Origin: Shewanella sp. OPT22 | GTDB taxonomy: Bacteria; Pseudomonadota; Gammaproteobacteria; Enterobacterales; Shewanellaceae | Length of the DNA: 64,000 nucleotides | NCBI RefSeq assembly: GCF_004168585.1 | Contig: NZ_PGVH01000017.1 | Location: 76,097 to 140,096 of the forward strand | Direction: 5' to 3' | Shown: in pieces, positions 11,221 through 21,443 of the stretch | Position numbering within the stretch: the first letter of the stretch is position 1 | How the letters are laid out: each line of letters begins with the position of its first letter | Translations under genes and position numbers: made by a program | Notes under the pieces: model-generated | What the model was told of the DNA's origin: nothing | The model's database searches: none | What the model saw: only the letters and a program-made list of their open reading frames with translations

Positions 11221-12447
11221 ATGGCTGAAGCAGCTTCAAAACAAGCAATATCATTAACGCCGAACTATTTACAATCTCAGGCCGATTACCAGTTAAGTGG
11301 TATAGCTGAAATATTAAAAACTCAGTTGAGCCAAACCTATACGCAAGGCAAATCGCAGAGTATTCATACTCGCCCACCGGATGGTTTGGAATGCTTTCAA
11401 TATCTCTATGAATCGGGTGTAAACCAGCAGCAAGCCATTGCTAATTTAATCAATGCAAGATCATTTCATGACTTTGATGCTGCAGATGCCTTTCAGAGTC
11501 AACATTCAGAAATGTCGGCTTCAAAAAACACTCCAGTTGCGCTTTTTAAGTCATTAGACAAGGATATGAAGCTGGGTGGTGTCTATAAGAAAGATGAGAT
11601 TTTACTTGGGCTGGTGGAGTGCGTTCGAATGCTCGAAAGCGATAGCTCTATCTCAAAAAAAGATGTCGATACTGCGAAAGCACTAATGCGAACCATTGCG
11701 GGACTCAATGATGATAAAGTCCCTAAATCGCTTGCTTACTTAAAAGTGATTGAAGAACGTTTACGTGATGGAACTTTAGGCGGTGAAAGACGAGATCAAA
11801 TTATAGAAAAAGCCACAATGCCAGAGTTTATTAGCTTTGCTCATCTCTATATTACAACTCAATTACAGCTGTATCAGATCCCCAGTGCTGAGCTCGCAGA
11901 GGATTTAAAAATAGTGATCAAAGCGTTACCGAAAGGAGATAGAGGGTTCGTCGAAATAGGTGCAGGTAGAGCGATGACCACAGTCGCACTCAAAGAAAGC
12001 AATGGCGAGACAACGGGCTTAAAAGGGTGTGCCACAGATAAAACGCCACCTAAAAAAAGGTTCGGGGGTGAAAAAGTATATCCATATGATCAAAAAAAGG
12101 TCATCAAAAATTATGCTGCTGGTAAGCCGATGGTATTCATCGCCGCAGCCATTGAAGAAGACATGCTTAAAGAACTGTGTGAATTTGCCAAAGACTTCAA
12201 AAAACCATTCTCGTTGATTTTACTTGGTGATAATTTCCAAAAACATTTGGATAAACATTCGAGCAATGTTTCATATGTTCAGTTACAAATCCCGAGTTAT
12301 GTTTCGCTCCAACATCCAAATGGTGTGCATTTACTCATGTATAATCAAGATCAAGATACGACAGCAATGAAATGGGTACAGAATGCACTACCACAATACT
12401 CTCAAGGAGAGGCAGTGAAAGTACAGTCGTCAACAGTGAAACCTTAG
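11221..12447 (+). CDS. unknown 408-residue protein with a methyltransferase-like motif
   Basis: I do not recognise this gene as a named family. The N-terminal 230 residues are mostly helical and have no signal peptide. The C-terminal part has a Rossmann-like pattern: FVEIGAGRAMTTVAL near residue 242 resembles SAM-binding motif I. GCATDKTPP near residue 268 resembles the acidic motif II, and PMVFIAAAIEE and FSLILLGDN could be later beta strands. A SAM-dependent enzyme is therefore possible but not shown. It is divergent from the barrel array and not obviously co-transcribed with the exported peptidase that follows 120 bp later. A secreted effector role is speculative. Confidence 0.5.
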   Translation: MAEAASKQAISLTPNYLQSQADYQLSGIAEILKTQLSQTYTQGKSQSIHTRPPDGLECFQYLYESGVNQQQAIANLINARSFHDFDAADAFQSQHSEMSASKNTPVALFKSLDKDMKLGGVYKKDEILLGLVECVRMLESDSSISKKDVDTAKALMRTIAGLNDDKVPKSLAYLKVIEERLRDGTLGGERRDQIIEKATMPEFISFAHLYITTQLQLYQIPSAELAEDLKIVIKALPKGDRGFVEIGAGRAMTTVALKESNGETTGLKGCATDKTPPKKRFGGEKVYPYDQKKVIKNYAAGKPMVFIAAAIEEDMLKELCEFAKDFKKPFSLILLGDNFQKHLDKHSSNVSYVQLQIPSYVSLQHPNGVHLLMYNQDQDTTAMKWVQNALPQYSQGEAVKVQSSTVKP

Positions 12448-12566
12448 TCATCAAAAAAACAGGCAACACATGTTCACACTTAGTTACTAAAAATATCGGG
12501 CAAATAGTTAACAAACTGTAAAATTGTCGGTAACGTAGCGTTCTAAAATGACACGGATGGATCGCT

Positions 12567-13868
12567 ATGCTTAACTTCAAAATGTCGTTATCTTTATTCA
12601 CACTGGTAATGGCCCCCCTCGTTTTTTCAAAAGCATCAGCTGCTGATGCTAAGCTACTCACAAATAGTATCGAAGCTAAAGTTATTGAGTTGCGCAGACA
12701 GTTGCACCAATATCCAGAGTTATCAAATCGAGAAATTCAAACCAGTAAACTGGTAGCAAAAGAGTTACGTGCGTTAGGACTTGAAGTTAAAACTGGTGTT
12801 GCCCATACCGGTGTTGTTGGGATACTTAAAGGCGGAAAACCAGGTCCTCTGATCGCTTTGCGTGCGGATATGGACGCGTTACCCGTCACTGAAAAAGTCG
12901 AGTTACCATTTGCATCAAAAGTGACCGCTGAGTACAGAGGTAACAAAGTTGGGGTAATGCATGCCTGCGGACATGATACCCATGTAGCGATGCTACTTGG
13001 CGTAGCTCACAATCTTACAAAAATTAAAGATCAGCTAGCGGGCGATGTGATGTTTATTTTTCAGCCAGCTGAAGAAGGTGCACCTGAAGGGGAAGAAGGT
13101 GGTGCAGAGTTAATGCTCAAAGAAGGTTTGTTTACCGCGAGAAAGCCTGAAAAAGTGTTCGGATTACACGTCAGCTCTAGTATGCATACTGGTACCATTG
13201 CCCTACGCAGCGGCCCTGCGATGGCCAGTGAAGATTCATTTACCATCAAGGTCAAAGGTAAACAAACTCACGGCTCGCGTCCGTGGCAAGGTGTCGACCC
13301 AATCGTAGCGTCTGCGCAAGTGATCAATAGTGTTCAAACCATCATCAGTCGTCAAGTAGATGTGACAAAAGCCCCAGCCGTCGTCAGTTTTGGTGCCATC
13401 AATGGTGGCGTCCGTTCGAATATTATTCCTGATGAAGTAGAACTGATTGGTACCATCCGTACGTTCGATCAAGCAATGCGAAAAGACATTAAAAAGCGCT
13501 TGGGTGAGATAGTTACGAATGCTGCAGCAACATTAGGGGCAACAGCGACAACCAAAATTGATGATGGTTATCCGGTTACTGTGAACAATCCAGAATTAGT
13601 AGCAAAAATGCGACCAGTACTAGCCACTGTTGTAGACGAAGGCAAATTGATTGAGCCAAGCTTAATTACGGGAGCAGAAGACTTTTCTTATTATGCATTG
13701 GAAACGCCAGGACTCTTCTTTTTTCTAGGCGTCACACCACCGGATCAAGATTTAAAGAACGTTGCCAGTAACCACTCTCCTCACTTTTATGCGGATGAAT
13801 CTGCATTCAAAATTGGGGTAGAGGCGATGACCAAATTAGCAATGACAGAACTTAACGTTAAAAACTAA
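12567..13868 (+). CDS. exported M20D amidohydrolase (N-acyl amino acid hydrolase type)
   Basis: A 433-residue metallo-amidohydrolase with a signal peptide (about residues 1-25, ending ASA). M20D motifs are visible: RRQLHQYPELSNRE, RADMDALPV, MHACGHDTHVAMLLG with the metal-binding Cys and His residues, PAEEGAPEGEEGGA and, near the end, GAEDFSYYALETPG. Family members remove acyl groups from amino acids or peptides (hippurate hydrolase, IAA-amino acid hydrolase types). The signal peptide places this one in the periplasm, where it could feed amino acid uptake. It precedes an exported M16 peptidase pair on the same strand with a 47-bp gap, so a shared transcript for peptide degradation is plausible. 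Confidence 0.85.
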   Translation: MLNFKMSLSLFTLVMAPLVFSKASAADAKLLTNSIEAKVIELRRQLHQYPELSNREIQTSKLVAKELRALGLEVKTGVAHTGVVGILKGGKPGPLIALRADMDALPVTEKVELPFASKVTAEYRGNKVGVMHACGHDTHVAMLLGVAHNLTKIKDQLAGDVMFIFQPAEEGAPEGEEGGAELMLKEGLFTARKPEKVFGLHVSSSMHTGTIALRSGPAMASEDSFTIKVKGKQTHGSRPWQGVDPIVASAQVINSVQTIISRQVDVTKAPAVVSFGAINGGVRSNIIPDEVELIGTIRTFDQAMRKDIKKRLGEIVTNAAATLGATATTKIDDGYPVTVNNPELVAKMRPVLATVVDEGKLIEPSLITGAEDFSYYALETPGLFFFLGVTPPDQDLKNVASNHSPHFYADESAFKIGVEAMTKLAMTELNVKN

Positions 13869-13915
13869 AAAAGGTGAGAACTCTCAGCCTTAACAATGAA
13901 AAATAGGGAACGATA

Positions 13916-15250
13916 ATGAAGCGCACATTAACAGCTTTAAGTCTATCTCTGGGGTTAATGTTTACCGCAAACTCGGTACAAGCAGAAACCACAGCAGCAG
14001 ATGTGAAAAGCTTTACCTTAAAAAATGGCATGAAAGTTATGGTATTGGAAGACCACTCAATACCCAATGCCAATATGTATCTATTTTGGAAAGTTGGCTC
14101 CCGCAATGAAGTACCTGGTATCACGGGTATTTCTCATTTCTTCGAACATATGATGTTTAACGGTTCGAAAAAGTATGGTCCAAAAATGTTTGACCGTACG
14201 ATGGAAGCCGCTGGTGGCGCTAACAATGCATATACCACAGAAGATTTAACGGTATACACAGACTGGTTTCCAGCGAATGCGTTAGAAACAATTTTTGACC
14301 TGGAAGCTGACCGTATCGAAAATCTCGATATTGATCCTAAAATGGTCGAAAGTGAGCGCGGTGTTGTCGCTTCTGAGCGTACAACTGGATTGGAAAACTC
14401 AAACTGGAGAGCGCTTTCGGGCCCGGTAAAAGGCGTCGCATTTCTCGCACATCCCTATTCTTGGTCAGTGATTGGTCATGAATCTGATATCCATGCTTGG
14501 ACTTATGATGATTTAGTGAAATATCACAAAACTTATTACGCACCGAACAACGCAGTTGTTGTGATTGCTGGTGATGTAAAACTGGATAATGTGAAGAAGT
14601 TAGCCAAGCAATATTTTGAGCCAATTCCAGCTCAAACTCCGCCAGCTAAAGTGCGTACGGTAGAGCCAGAGCAAAAAGGCGAGCGCCGAGTTTTTGTTGA
14701 AAAAGCGTCAGTGAGTACCCCTAATGTGATGTTGGCGTACCATATTCCGAATGCAAAATCGGCTGATTACTACGCCCTCGACATTTTATCTTCAATTTTA
14801 AGCGCAGGTAAAAGTTCACGTTTGTATAAAGGTTTAGTTGATAAGCAAGTTGCGATTGCCGCTGAAACGTACATGCCGACAGCGTTTGACCCTAATCTAT
14901 TTTATGTTTATGGCATTGCCAGCCCTAAAGTATCGGAAGAAAAATTAGAAAAAGCACTGATTGATCAAATCAATTTAATTGCTGAAAAAGGTGTGACTCA
15001 ACACGAGCTGGATAAAGTTAAAAACATCAAGCTAATGGATTTCTATCGAACCATGGAAACCATTAATGGTAAAGCCAATACCATTGGTACTTATGAACTT
15101 TACTTTGGCGATTACAAAAAGTTATTTGATGCGCCAGAGCTATACAGCAAGGTAACGCCTGAAGATATCCAACGTGTTGCTCAAACATATCTTAAAAAAT
15201 CTAACCGCACAGTGGGCGTTTTAGCGGCTCATGAGGAGAAAGATCAATGA
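13916..15250 (+). CDS. periplasmic M16 zinc metallopeptidase, catalytic subunit
   Basis: A 444-residue M16-family (pitrilysin/processing-peptidase) protein with a signal peptide ending near AQA at residue 23. The inverted zinc motif HFFEH is at residues 74-78, and ESERGVVASE carries the downstream Glu ligand. In bacterial M16B pairs a catalytic protein of this kind dimerises with a partner that lacks the zinc motif, and that partner follows here with a 4-base overlap. The likely role is degradation of peptides in the periplasm. A good AGGGAACG ribosome binding region precedes the ATG. Confidence 0.88.
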   Translation: MKRTLTALSLSLGLMFTANSVQAETTAADVKSFTLKNGMKVMVLEDHSIPNANMYLFWKVGSRNEVPGITGISHFFEHMMFNGSKKYGPKMFDRTMEAAGGANNAYTTEDLTVYTDWFPANALETIFDLEADRIENLDIDPKMVESERGVVASERTTGLENSNWRALSGPVKGVAFLAHPYSWSVIGHESDIHAWTYDDLVKYHKTYYAPNNAVVVIAGDVKLDNVKKLAKQYFEPIPAQTPPAKVRTVEPEQKGERRVFVEKASVSTPNVMLAYHIPNAKSADYYALDILSSILSAGKSSRLYKGLVDKQVAIAAETYMPTAFDPNLFYVYGIASPKVSEEKLEKALIDQINLIAEKGVTQHELDKVKNIKLMDFYRTMETINGKANTIGTYELYFGDYKKLFDAPELYSKVTPEDIQRVAQTYLKKSNRTVGVLAAHEEKDQ

Positions 15251-16722
15251 AGCCATCTAAAATGACAACGGCCATTAAATCGAAATGGATGCTTGGTTTA
15301 GCGTTAAGTTGTGCGGTCACACTTTCTGCTTGTAATTCAACGCCAGCACCACAAGCAGCAAAAGCTGAGGTGGTCGATACTGGTAGCTTTAAAATGCCAA
15401 CCTATGAAACCTATCAATTGGCAAATGGGTTAACAGTCTATTTAATGCCACAAAAAGAAGTGCCATTGATCACGGTTAATGCTGCAATTAAAGTCGGTAG
15501 TGTTAATGATACCTTAGGTGGAGAAGCTCGCTTAACAGCGAAGAGTCTGATGCTTGGTGCTGGGCAGTGGTCAAAGTCTGAACTTGAACAAACCATTGAT
15601 TTTATGGGCGCAAGTTTAACCACCAATGCGAGTAAAGAGGGCAGTTTCGTTCGCAGTGACTTTTTAGCTAAAGATCTCGATAAGATGTTACCGATCATTA
15701 AAGCGGTATTGCTTGAACCAAGCTTTAAAAACAAAAAGTTTGATAGTAAAGAGTTCGCTAAGCTTAAGCAGCGTGAAATTGCAGGTCTTGGGCAAGCTAA
15801 AGAAAGCCCTCGTAATGTGATTGGTCGTTACTTTGACCGAATGATATTTGCTGATACACCTTATGGTAAGCCAAGTTCAGGTAATAGCGACAGCCTTAAA
15901 AAACTTGATGTAACCAAATTAACAGCGTTTTATAGGGCTTACTATCAGCCACAAAATACGGCAATCAGTGTTGTGGGTGATTTTGATGTAACACAAATGA
16001 AAGCCAAGCTCGATGCTACGTTTGGTGCGTGGAAATCAACGTCAAAGATTCAGCAGCCAAACTTGGTTGCCCTGCCAAAGCCGACTAAGAGTAATGTTTT
16101 ATTGGTTAATAAAGGTGATGCTATTGAAACGACCTTTTTAATTGGCGGAAAAGGCATTCGTTTTGATAACAAAGATCGCGTTGGCTTAACGGTTGTAAAT
16201 ACGATTTTAGGTGGTCGTTTTACGTCATGGCTAAATGACGAATTGCGTGTAAATGCTGGTTTAACTTACGGTGCTCGCTCGGCGTTTGTGCCTTATGCGA
16301 AAGACGGTATCTTCCGCATTAGTACTTTCACCAAAGAGGCGACGACTAAAGAGGCAATTGATTTAGCGATTAAAACTTACAGTCGTTTATGGGAGCAAGG
16401 TATCGACCAAGCAACGCTTGATTCAGCAAAAGCGTATGTGAAAGGCCAATTTCCACCACGATACGAAACCAGTGGTCAGCTTGCCAAGCTTTTAGGTGAT
16501 ATGTACTTATACGGTTTTGATGACAGTTATATCAATGAATTTCAGGCCAAAGTGGATGGTTTAACACTTGATGAAACAAAACGTTTGGTAAATCAATATT
16601 TCCCTAAAGATAACTTGCAGTATGTATTGATTGGTAATGCTGAAAAAGTAGCGCCAATTGCTAAACAGTATGGTGACGTAACTCAAGTGGATATCAAAGC
16701 TGTAGGATTTAACGCCCAGTAA
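15247..16722 (+). CDS. M16 peptidase partner subunit, lipoprotein, zinc motif absent
   Basis: A 491-residue M16-like protein. The N-terminus has a lipobox (TLSAC near residue 29), so it should be a lipid-anchored protein. The position where HxxEH would stand (GGEARLTAKSLMLGAG) lacks the zinc ligands. The C-terminal half keeps the GLTYGARSAF region typical of the substrate-binding Arg/Tyr pair of non-catalytic M16B partners. It overlaps the catalytic subunit gene by ATGA, which supports stoichiometric synthesis and a heterodimer. A terminator follows. Confidence 0.87.
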   Translation: MKPSKMTTAIKSKWMLGLALSCAVTLSACNSTPAPQAAKAEVVDTGSFKMPTYETYQLANGLTVYLMPQKEVPLITVNAAIKVGSVNDTLGGEARLTAKSLMLGAGQWSKSELEQTIDFMGASLTTNASKEGSFVRSDFLAKDLDKMLPIIKAVLLEPSFKNKKFDSKEFAKLKQREIAGLGQAKESPRNVIGRYFDRMIFADTPYGKPSSGNSDSLKKLDVTKLTAFYRAYYQPQNTAISVVGDFDVTQMKAKLDATFGAWKSTSKIQQPNLVALPKPTKSNVLLVNKGDAIETTFLIGGKGIRFDNKDRVGLTVVNTILGGRFTSWLNDELRVNAGLTYGARSAFVPYAKDGIFRISTFTKEATTKEAIDLAIKTYSRLWEQGIDQATLDSAKAYVKGQFPPRYETSGQLAKLLGDMYLYGFDDSYINEFQAKVDGLTLDETKRLVNQYFPKDNLQYVLIGNAEKVAPIAKQYGDVTQVDIKAVGFNAQ

Positions 16723-16742
16723 ATGAGGTGTTTATTTAGTTA

Positions 16743-16770
16743 AAAGGCATGATTTTTATCATGTCTTTTT
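16743..16770 (+). terminator. terminator after the M16 pair
   Basis: GGCATGAT and ATCATGTC form an imperfect stem around a T-rich loop and are followed by a run of seven T. It stands 20 bp after the stop of the second M16 gene. Confidence 0.7.
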
Positions 16771-16949
16771 TTATGTCTGTGGCGCTCATCTGTAGCACTC
16801 AATAATAACCAGCTGTTTCTGATAATTTGCAACTGAACCTGTTTCATTCACAATCTATGATCATGAACGTGAAAATTATTTAATGATTATATTTTTGAAA
16901 GTAATGGTAGGTTTAAGGGTATGTATCTATTTTATAAGTGGTTTTAAAT

Positions 16950-19793
16950 ATGGAGCATGTATTAACTCCGAATCCTCAATTACTACGAGGTTATCATGAA
17001 AACCAAACTCCTAAAGCTCCTGAAGTTGTTAGCGAAGAACACGATTGGCTCGATATAGGCGCTGAGATAGAGGCTCTTAAAGTGGATCTAAAAGAGGATG
17101 TCTCTTCCTTTAAAACGTTAACTTTTGATGAGAAAATTAATAAAGATACGTTAAATAGTTTACCGCTAGAATATCCGCAACATCCTATGATTTACCAACC
17201 ACTGTCACAACAGTTTGTTGCATATACTCAACTTACAGCTTCAGAAACACAACACCCCGAGCTTGTAAAAGAAACAGCATTGTCTCAACTTAACCTCGAT
17301 AGCAAGAGATCATCACAGATGTATCGAGCCATTCAAACTTTGGAAGCCAGCAAGGCTGGAGGGTTAAAAGAATTTCAGGACATAAAAAAACAAAAGGTCA
17401 CGGAATTAGCTAGATTTTATCTAAGAGCTAAATTTGGTCAAGATAATGCTGGGGAGGATGAGTTAACTAAACTCGTCGAATTTTGTGCAGAGCGATTCGG
17501 TTATGAAAAAGTAGGAGCCCATCCTGAATTTCGAAAATTCGCCGCAATTAATAAATTAACGATTAGTTTGGCTTATGAGTTTCTTGGTATGGCAGATGCT
17601 TATTTATCTCCTGCAAAACTGTATGAGAGTATGAGCAACAAAGATGCGGCTGCGAGTCAAATATTATTTGGTCATTCGGTAAAATCGGTTGAAGGCGAAG
17701 AAGAAGTTGGTAAGCTCAAAGAAGAAAACGGTAAGTACAGTGCTAAAGAAGCAAAGTTAGATTACTCAGAATGTGAACTTGATTTGGCTAAGGTACCAAC
17801 ATTCTCGGCAAAAAAAACTCACCCCCATATTTATATTCCAATGTTTGAAGCTGCACTAGAAAAATGTGACTCGATGCAACAACTTTCTGCACTAGTTGTA
17901 AATACTTTATACAGTAAAGAAAACGTCGATGAATCATCTTTTAAGTTACTTGTTATATTAGTCGAGAATCGAGCAAGAGTGTTATGCCAAAAAGGTGCCA
18001 TTGACTCACCATTTGAGCTACTAAGTTTAGAACACAAAATATCTTCAGATGAATTGCTCATATTTTGTAAGGTTTTTAGTCACGATGTACTCACGTCTGT
18101 GTTTGCTGTACTTGTAGTAAATGACAAGTTTCCAGTGCCGGTAATCAAAGAACTTTCATTTGAGCACTTAGAGTTATTTCCTAAAGGGTACTTAGGCTCT
18201 CTGTCATGGAAAATTTCAAAACCGATTGTGATGAAGGCGATTAAAGCTAATCGCTGCGATGTCGTTTTAAAAGAAGATTTTAATCAACTTGATGAGGATA
18301 GTGCTTACGAATTGATGTTCTCTGCCGTTACTTGGGATCGGGTATCAATTGTTAAACACATGTTTGAGCAACAAAGAACAGGTTATGAACTGTCTGTTAG
18401 TAATAAAAGACAACCTGGAGATTCAAAGCACGGATCCCGAAATGTGTTTACTCACGCTTGCTTTTCTCAAAGTATCGAGACACTTAAGTATCTTATGAAT
18501 ACTTTTGCTATCGATGTTGAAAGTGATTATGAAGATAAGTCAACTACATCTTATGGTTCAATGGCGGCAGCCCGTCATTGTGAGCATAAGTTCACTTTAC
18601 AGGCACTCACTGAACGTGGTTTTCAAGACGTTATGTGCTTATTACTATCCAATTATGACGCCAAAGAAAAAATAAATATAAGTTGCTTAGAAAATGCAAC
18701 TAACTTACTTCAATTGGCATGTAAGCACGATCAACTCAAAGTAGTTAAAGCTATTATTCCTCTTGAAACAAAGCTTTCTGCTAGCAACTTGACGGAACTG
18801 AAGAAATGGGCGAAAGGTAGTAGTTTGGATTACTTAACAGAACGTGAAGATAAAAGCGTTCAGAATATTTCTGAAGCAGTAAATACTGCAGATCAATGGA
18901 AACTTGACCATCAACAAACGATGTTTTTTAAACAAAGACGTTTTGAAGATGCTTTGAGAGAAGGGCAAGTTTTAGAGATGACGCGTTGGGAACGCGCTGG
19001 ATATAAAGCCAGAATTCCGCCAGAGAGTTTACTGGGCAACTTAACCTACAGCCTCAAACATAAGCATCCTGATGTTGCAGTGAAATTGTTGGGCTATGTT
19101 GAGCCAGCAACACTCATGGAATGGTTCTATAAAAAAGAGCAGTTAGCTCTATTCGTCAACAATATTCCTGCTGCACAGTCTTGCTCACTGATAGAAGCTA
19201 TCACTAAAGGTTCAAGCCTTGCAATTACAGAAGGTTACATACTCAAACTCGCAACATTGGCGCTTAAATCGGGTGATATGGCACAAGTAAAAGCTATTAT
19301 GAATTATGATTTAGGCGAACGTAAGAAAAATAGTAGTCTCAGAAATCGTAATGCGTCGTGTTTGATTATCGATGCTGTAAAACCACTTGATATAGAGCAA
19401 GTTATCGCATTGCTTGATATTCTTGAAAGAGATCAGCAAAAAGTCCTACTTGGCTCTAGCCAATTTTTACAAACACTCATTTCATGTAAATCAACACAAA
19501 AACTGACAGTTTTTTGCAATAAACTAGAGGCGTTAGATTTTAGTGAAGGCGAAACAAGAAAGGTAGTTACTGAGCTATATCAGTTAGCAGTAGCAAAAAA
19601 AGTCTCGTCTTTGGTGGCATGCTTAACTAATAATTATCCAAGCCTCATCGATAAAAGGCAAGGTGAATCGGTTAAGTCGGCTCTGCTGGAAAAAAGGTGG
19701 GAGATGACTAATGTAGATTCGCAGCAATTCATGGAAGATCAACAAAATGAGAGTGGAGTAGAAAGCACTGGCGAAAAAGAAGATAATTTTTAA
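16950..19793 (+). CDS. large ankyrin-like protein, function unknown
   Basis: About 947 residues from the ATG (a GTG four codons upstream is an alternative; neither has a strong Shine-Dalgarno). There is no signal peptide or membrane segment. The N-terminal third is acidic and helical. A central to C-terminal region, roughly residues 440-640, shows degenerate ankyrin-type helix pairs such as HACFSQSIETLKYLMN, GFQDVMCLLLSNYD and LLQLACKHDQLKVVKAII. Proteins with such repeats are protein-binding scaffolds and are common among host-directed effectors, but nothing here proves secretion. The gene ends 107 bp before an Hsp70-family gene on the same strand. Confidence 0.6.
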   Translation: MEHVLTPNPQLLRGYHENQTPKAPEVVSEEHDWLDIGAEIEALKVDLKEDVSSFKTLTFDEKINKDTLNSLPLEYPQHPMIYQPLSQQFVAYTQLTASETQHPELVKETALSQLNLDSKRSSQMYRAIQTLEASKAGGLKEFQDIKKQKVTELARFYLRAKFGQDNAGEDELTKLVEFCAERFGYEKVGAHPEFRKFAAINKLTISLAYEFLGMADAYLSPAKLYESMSNKDAAASQILFGHSVKSVEGEEEVGKLKEENGKYSAKEAKLDYSECELDLAKVPTFSAKKTHPHIYIPMFEAALEKCDSMQQLSALVVNTLYSKENVDESSFKLLVILVENRARVLCQKGAIDSPFELLSLEHKISSDELLIFCKVFSHDVLTSVFAVLVVNDKFPVPVIKELSFEHLELFPKGYLGSLSWKISKPIVMKAIKANRCDVVLKEDFNQLDEDSAYELMFSAVTWDRVSIVKHMFEQQRTGYELSVSNKRQPGDSKHGSRNVFTHACFSQSIETLKYLMNTFAIDVESDYEDKSTTSYGSMAAARHCEHKFTLQALTERGFQDVMCLLLSNYDAKEKINISCLENATNLLQLACKHDQLKVVKAIIPLETKLSASNLTELKKWAKGSSLDYLTEREDKSVQNISEAVNTADQWKLDHQQTMFFKQRRFEDALREGQVLEMTRWERAGYKARIPPESLLGNLTYSLKHKHPDVAVKLLGYVEPATLMEWFYKKEQLALFVNNIPAAQSCSLIEAITKGSSLAITEGYILKLATLALKSGDMAQVKAIMNYDLGERKKNSSLRNRNASCLIIDAVKPLDIEQVIALLDILERDQQKVLLGSSQFLQTLISCKSTQKLTVFCNKLEALDFSEGETRKVVTELYQLAVAKKVSSLVACLTNNYPSLIDKRQGESVKSALLEKRWEMTNVDSQQFMEDQQNESGVESTGEKEDNF

Positions 19794-19900
19794 GTTTATG
19801 ATTATGAGCTGTAACTGATTTTTATCTGTCATTTTAAGAGACAATTTAATGTCGTTACTGTATCTTATCCGACCTTTTTATCAATTCGGGGTGGATAAAA

Positions 19901-21259
19901 ATGTTTGTTGGATTCGACTACGGCAGTGCCAATTGCTCAATGGGTATTCTTAACAATGGCCAAGTAGAGCTGTTACCTTTGGCTGAAAGTAGTCCTTATA
20001 TCATGTCGACGCTGTATGCGTTAGACCGAGATCTTATCGCAGAAGCGGTGTACCGAAACTTACCTAAAGCTCAGCAAGCCGAATACGCAAAGTTACGCTC
20101 AGCGCAGCTAAGTCGTGCACGTCAAGCTCGTCATGAACTTGATTTAGAGCCGAGTGAGCAAACCGTATTTATTGGTCAGGCGGCATTTGAACAGTATCTT
20201 GAGATGCCAGAAGAAGGCTTTTATGTGCGTTCGCCTAAATCATTTTTAGGTGCTGTAGGTTTACGCCCTGAGCAAATGGCGTTGTTTGAAGACATCGTTA
20301 CCTTAATGATGCAGCATGTCAAAATACAGGCTGAAAAGTCATTAGGTGAAAATGTCACTCATGCAGTCATTGGCCGTCCGGTGAATTTTCAAGCTGTGGG
20401 AGGCGAAAAAAGTAACCAACAAGCGGAAGCTATTTTATCCATGGCAGCTGAAAGAACTGGTTTCGAGAAAGTAATATTTCTATTTGAACCATTAGCTGCA
20501 GCAATGGATTTTGAATCAACACTCGATGCAGATAAAACAGTACTCGTAGTCGATGTTGGCGGTGGCACGACTGATTGCTCAATGGTAAAAATGTCACCAG
20601 ACCGAAGCCACCAAAGCGATCGTAAAGCCGATTGTTTAGGACACAGTGGTCAGCGTATTGGCGGTAACGACCTCGATATCGCCTTTGCGATGAAAGGTTT
20701 GATGCCAGAGTTTGGCAGCGAAAGTAAGCTCGGTGATGGTAAAACCATGCCCAATAAAGTGTTTTGGAATGCGGTAGCGGTGAATGATGTCAGCGCACAG
20801 CGAGCCTTTATTGAGTTGAGTACCAAGACCCTCATTAACGAGTTATTGCGAGATGCGCAGGAGCCTGAAAAACTAAAACGTTTACAAAAACTGAGGGAAG
20901 ATCAGTTGAGTTATCGTTTAGTTAAGCAGGCTGAAAACAGTAAAATTCAGCTATCAGATGCATCGGCATGTCACGCTGATTTAGGGTTTGTTGAAGACGC
21001 ATTATCGGTTGAATTACATCAGCAACAGCTTGAACAGGCGATCATGATTCCATTGCAAAAAGTGGAAAACTTAATGCGCCAAGCGGTCGATGAAAGTGGT
21101 GCAACACCTGAGCTGATTTATATCACAGGTGGCACCGCAAAAAGCCCTGCGATTTATCAACAAATCAAAAACGTATTCCCAGAGACTGAAATTATTATCG
21201 GTGATCACTTTGGTTCTGTGACTTCAGGCTTAGCACGTTGGGCGCAAAGAGTGTTTTAG
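19901..21259 (+). CDS. yegD: Hsp70-family protein, YegD-like
   Basis: A 452-residue actin-fold ATPase of the YegD branch of Hsp70. The phosphate-1 loop is GFDYGSANCSMGIL at residues 4-17, phosphate-2 is VVDVGGGTTDCSM, and the adenosine region is IYITGGTAKSPAIYQQI near the end. The DnaK substrate-binding and lid domains are missing, as in all YegD proteins, so it is an ATPase of uncertain client. The preceding gene encodes a large ankyrin-like protein; co-transcription is possible but unproved. Assignment to YegD rests on length, domain content and the SPKSFLGA and LEPLAAA-like motifs. Confidence 0.85.
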   Translation: MFVGFDYGSANCSMGILNNGQVELLPLAESSPYIMSTLYALDRDLIAEAVYRNLPKAQQAEYAKLRSAQLSRARQARHELDLEPSEQTVFIGQAAFEQYLEMPEEGFYVRSPKSFLGAVGLRPEQMALFEDIVTLMMQHVKIQAEKSLGENVTHAVIGRPVNFQAVGGEKSNQQAEAILSMAAERTGFEKVIFLFEPLAAAMDFESTLDADKTVLVVDVGGGTTDCSMVKMSPDRSHQSDRKADCLGHSGQRIGGNDLDIAFAMKGLMPEFGSESKLGDGKTMPNKVFWNAVAVNDVSAQRAFIELSTKTLINELLRDAQEPEKLKRLQKLREDQLSYRLVKQAENSKIQLSDASACHADLGFVEDALSVELHQQQLEQAIMIPLQKVENLMRQAVDESGATPELIYITGGTAKSPAIYQQIKNVFPETEIIIGDHFGSVTSGLARWAQRVF

Positions 21260-21443
21260 GAATAATAACCTTGTCATTGATCGTGGGCTAACATGTTTAT
21301 CTGAACACTGGATTTAGATAAACACGCCTACTACTAAATTAGACCATGACTACAAAATTGTGAGTTGGATAAATTATTATTAATTAGTTTTAAAAGGTAT
21401 ATGAACTTATTATTGCCAAGGGAACCCAAAAGTAAGTACATAT

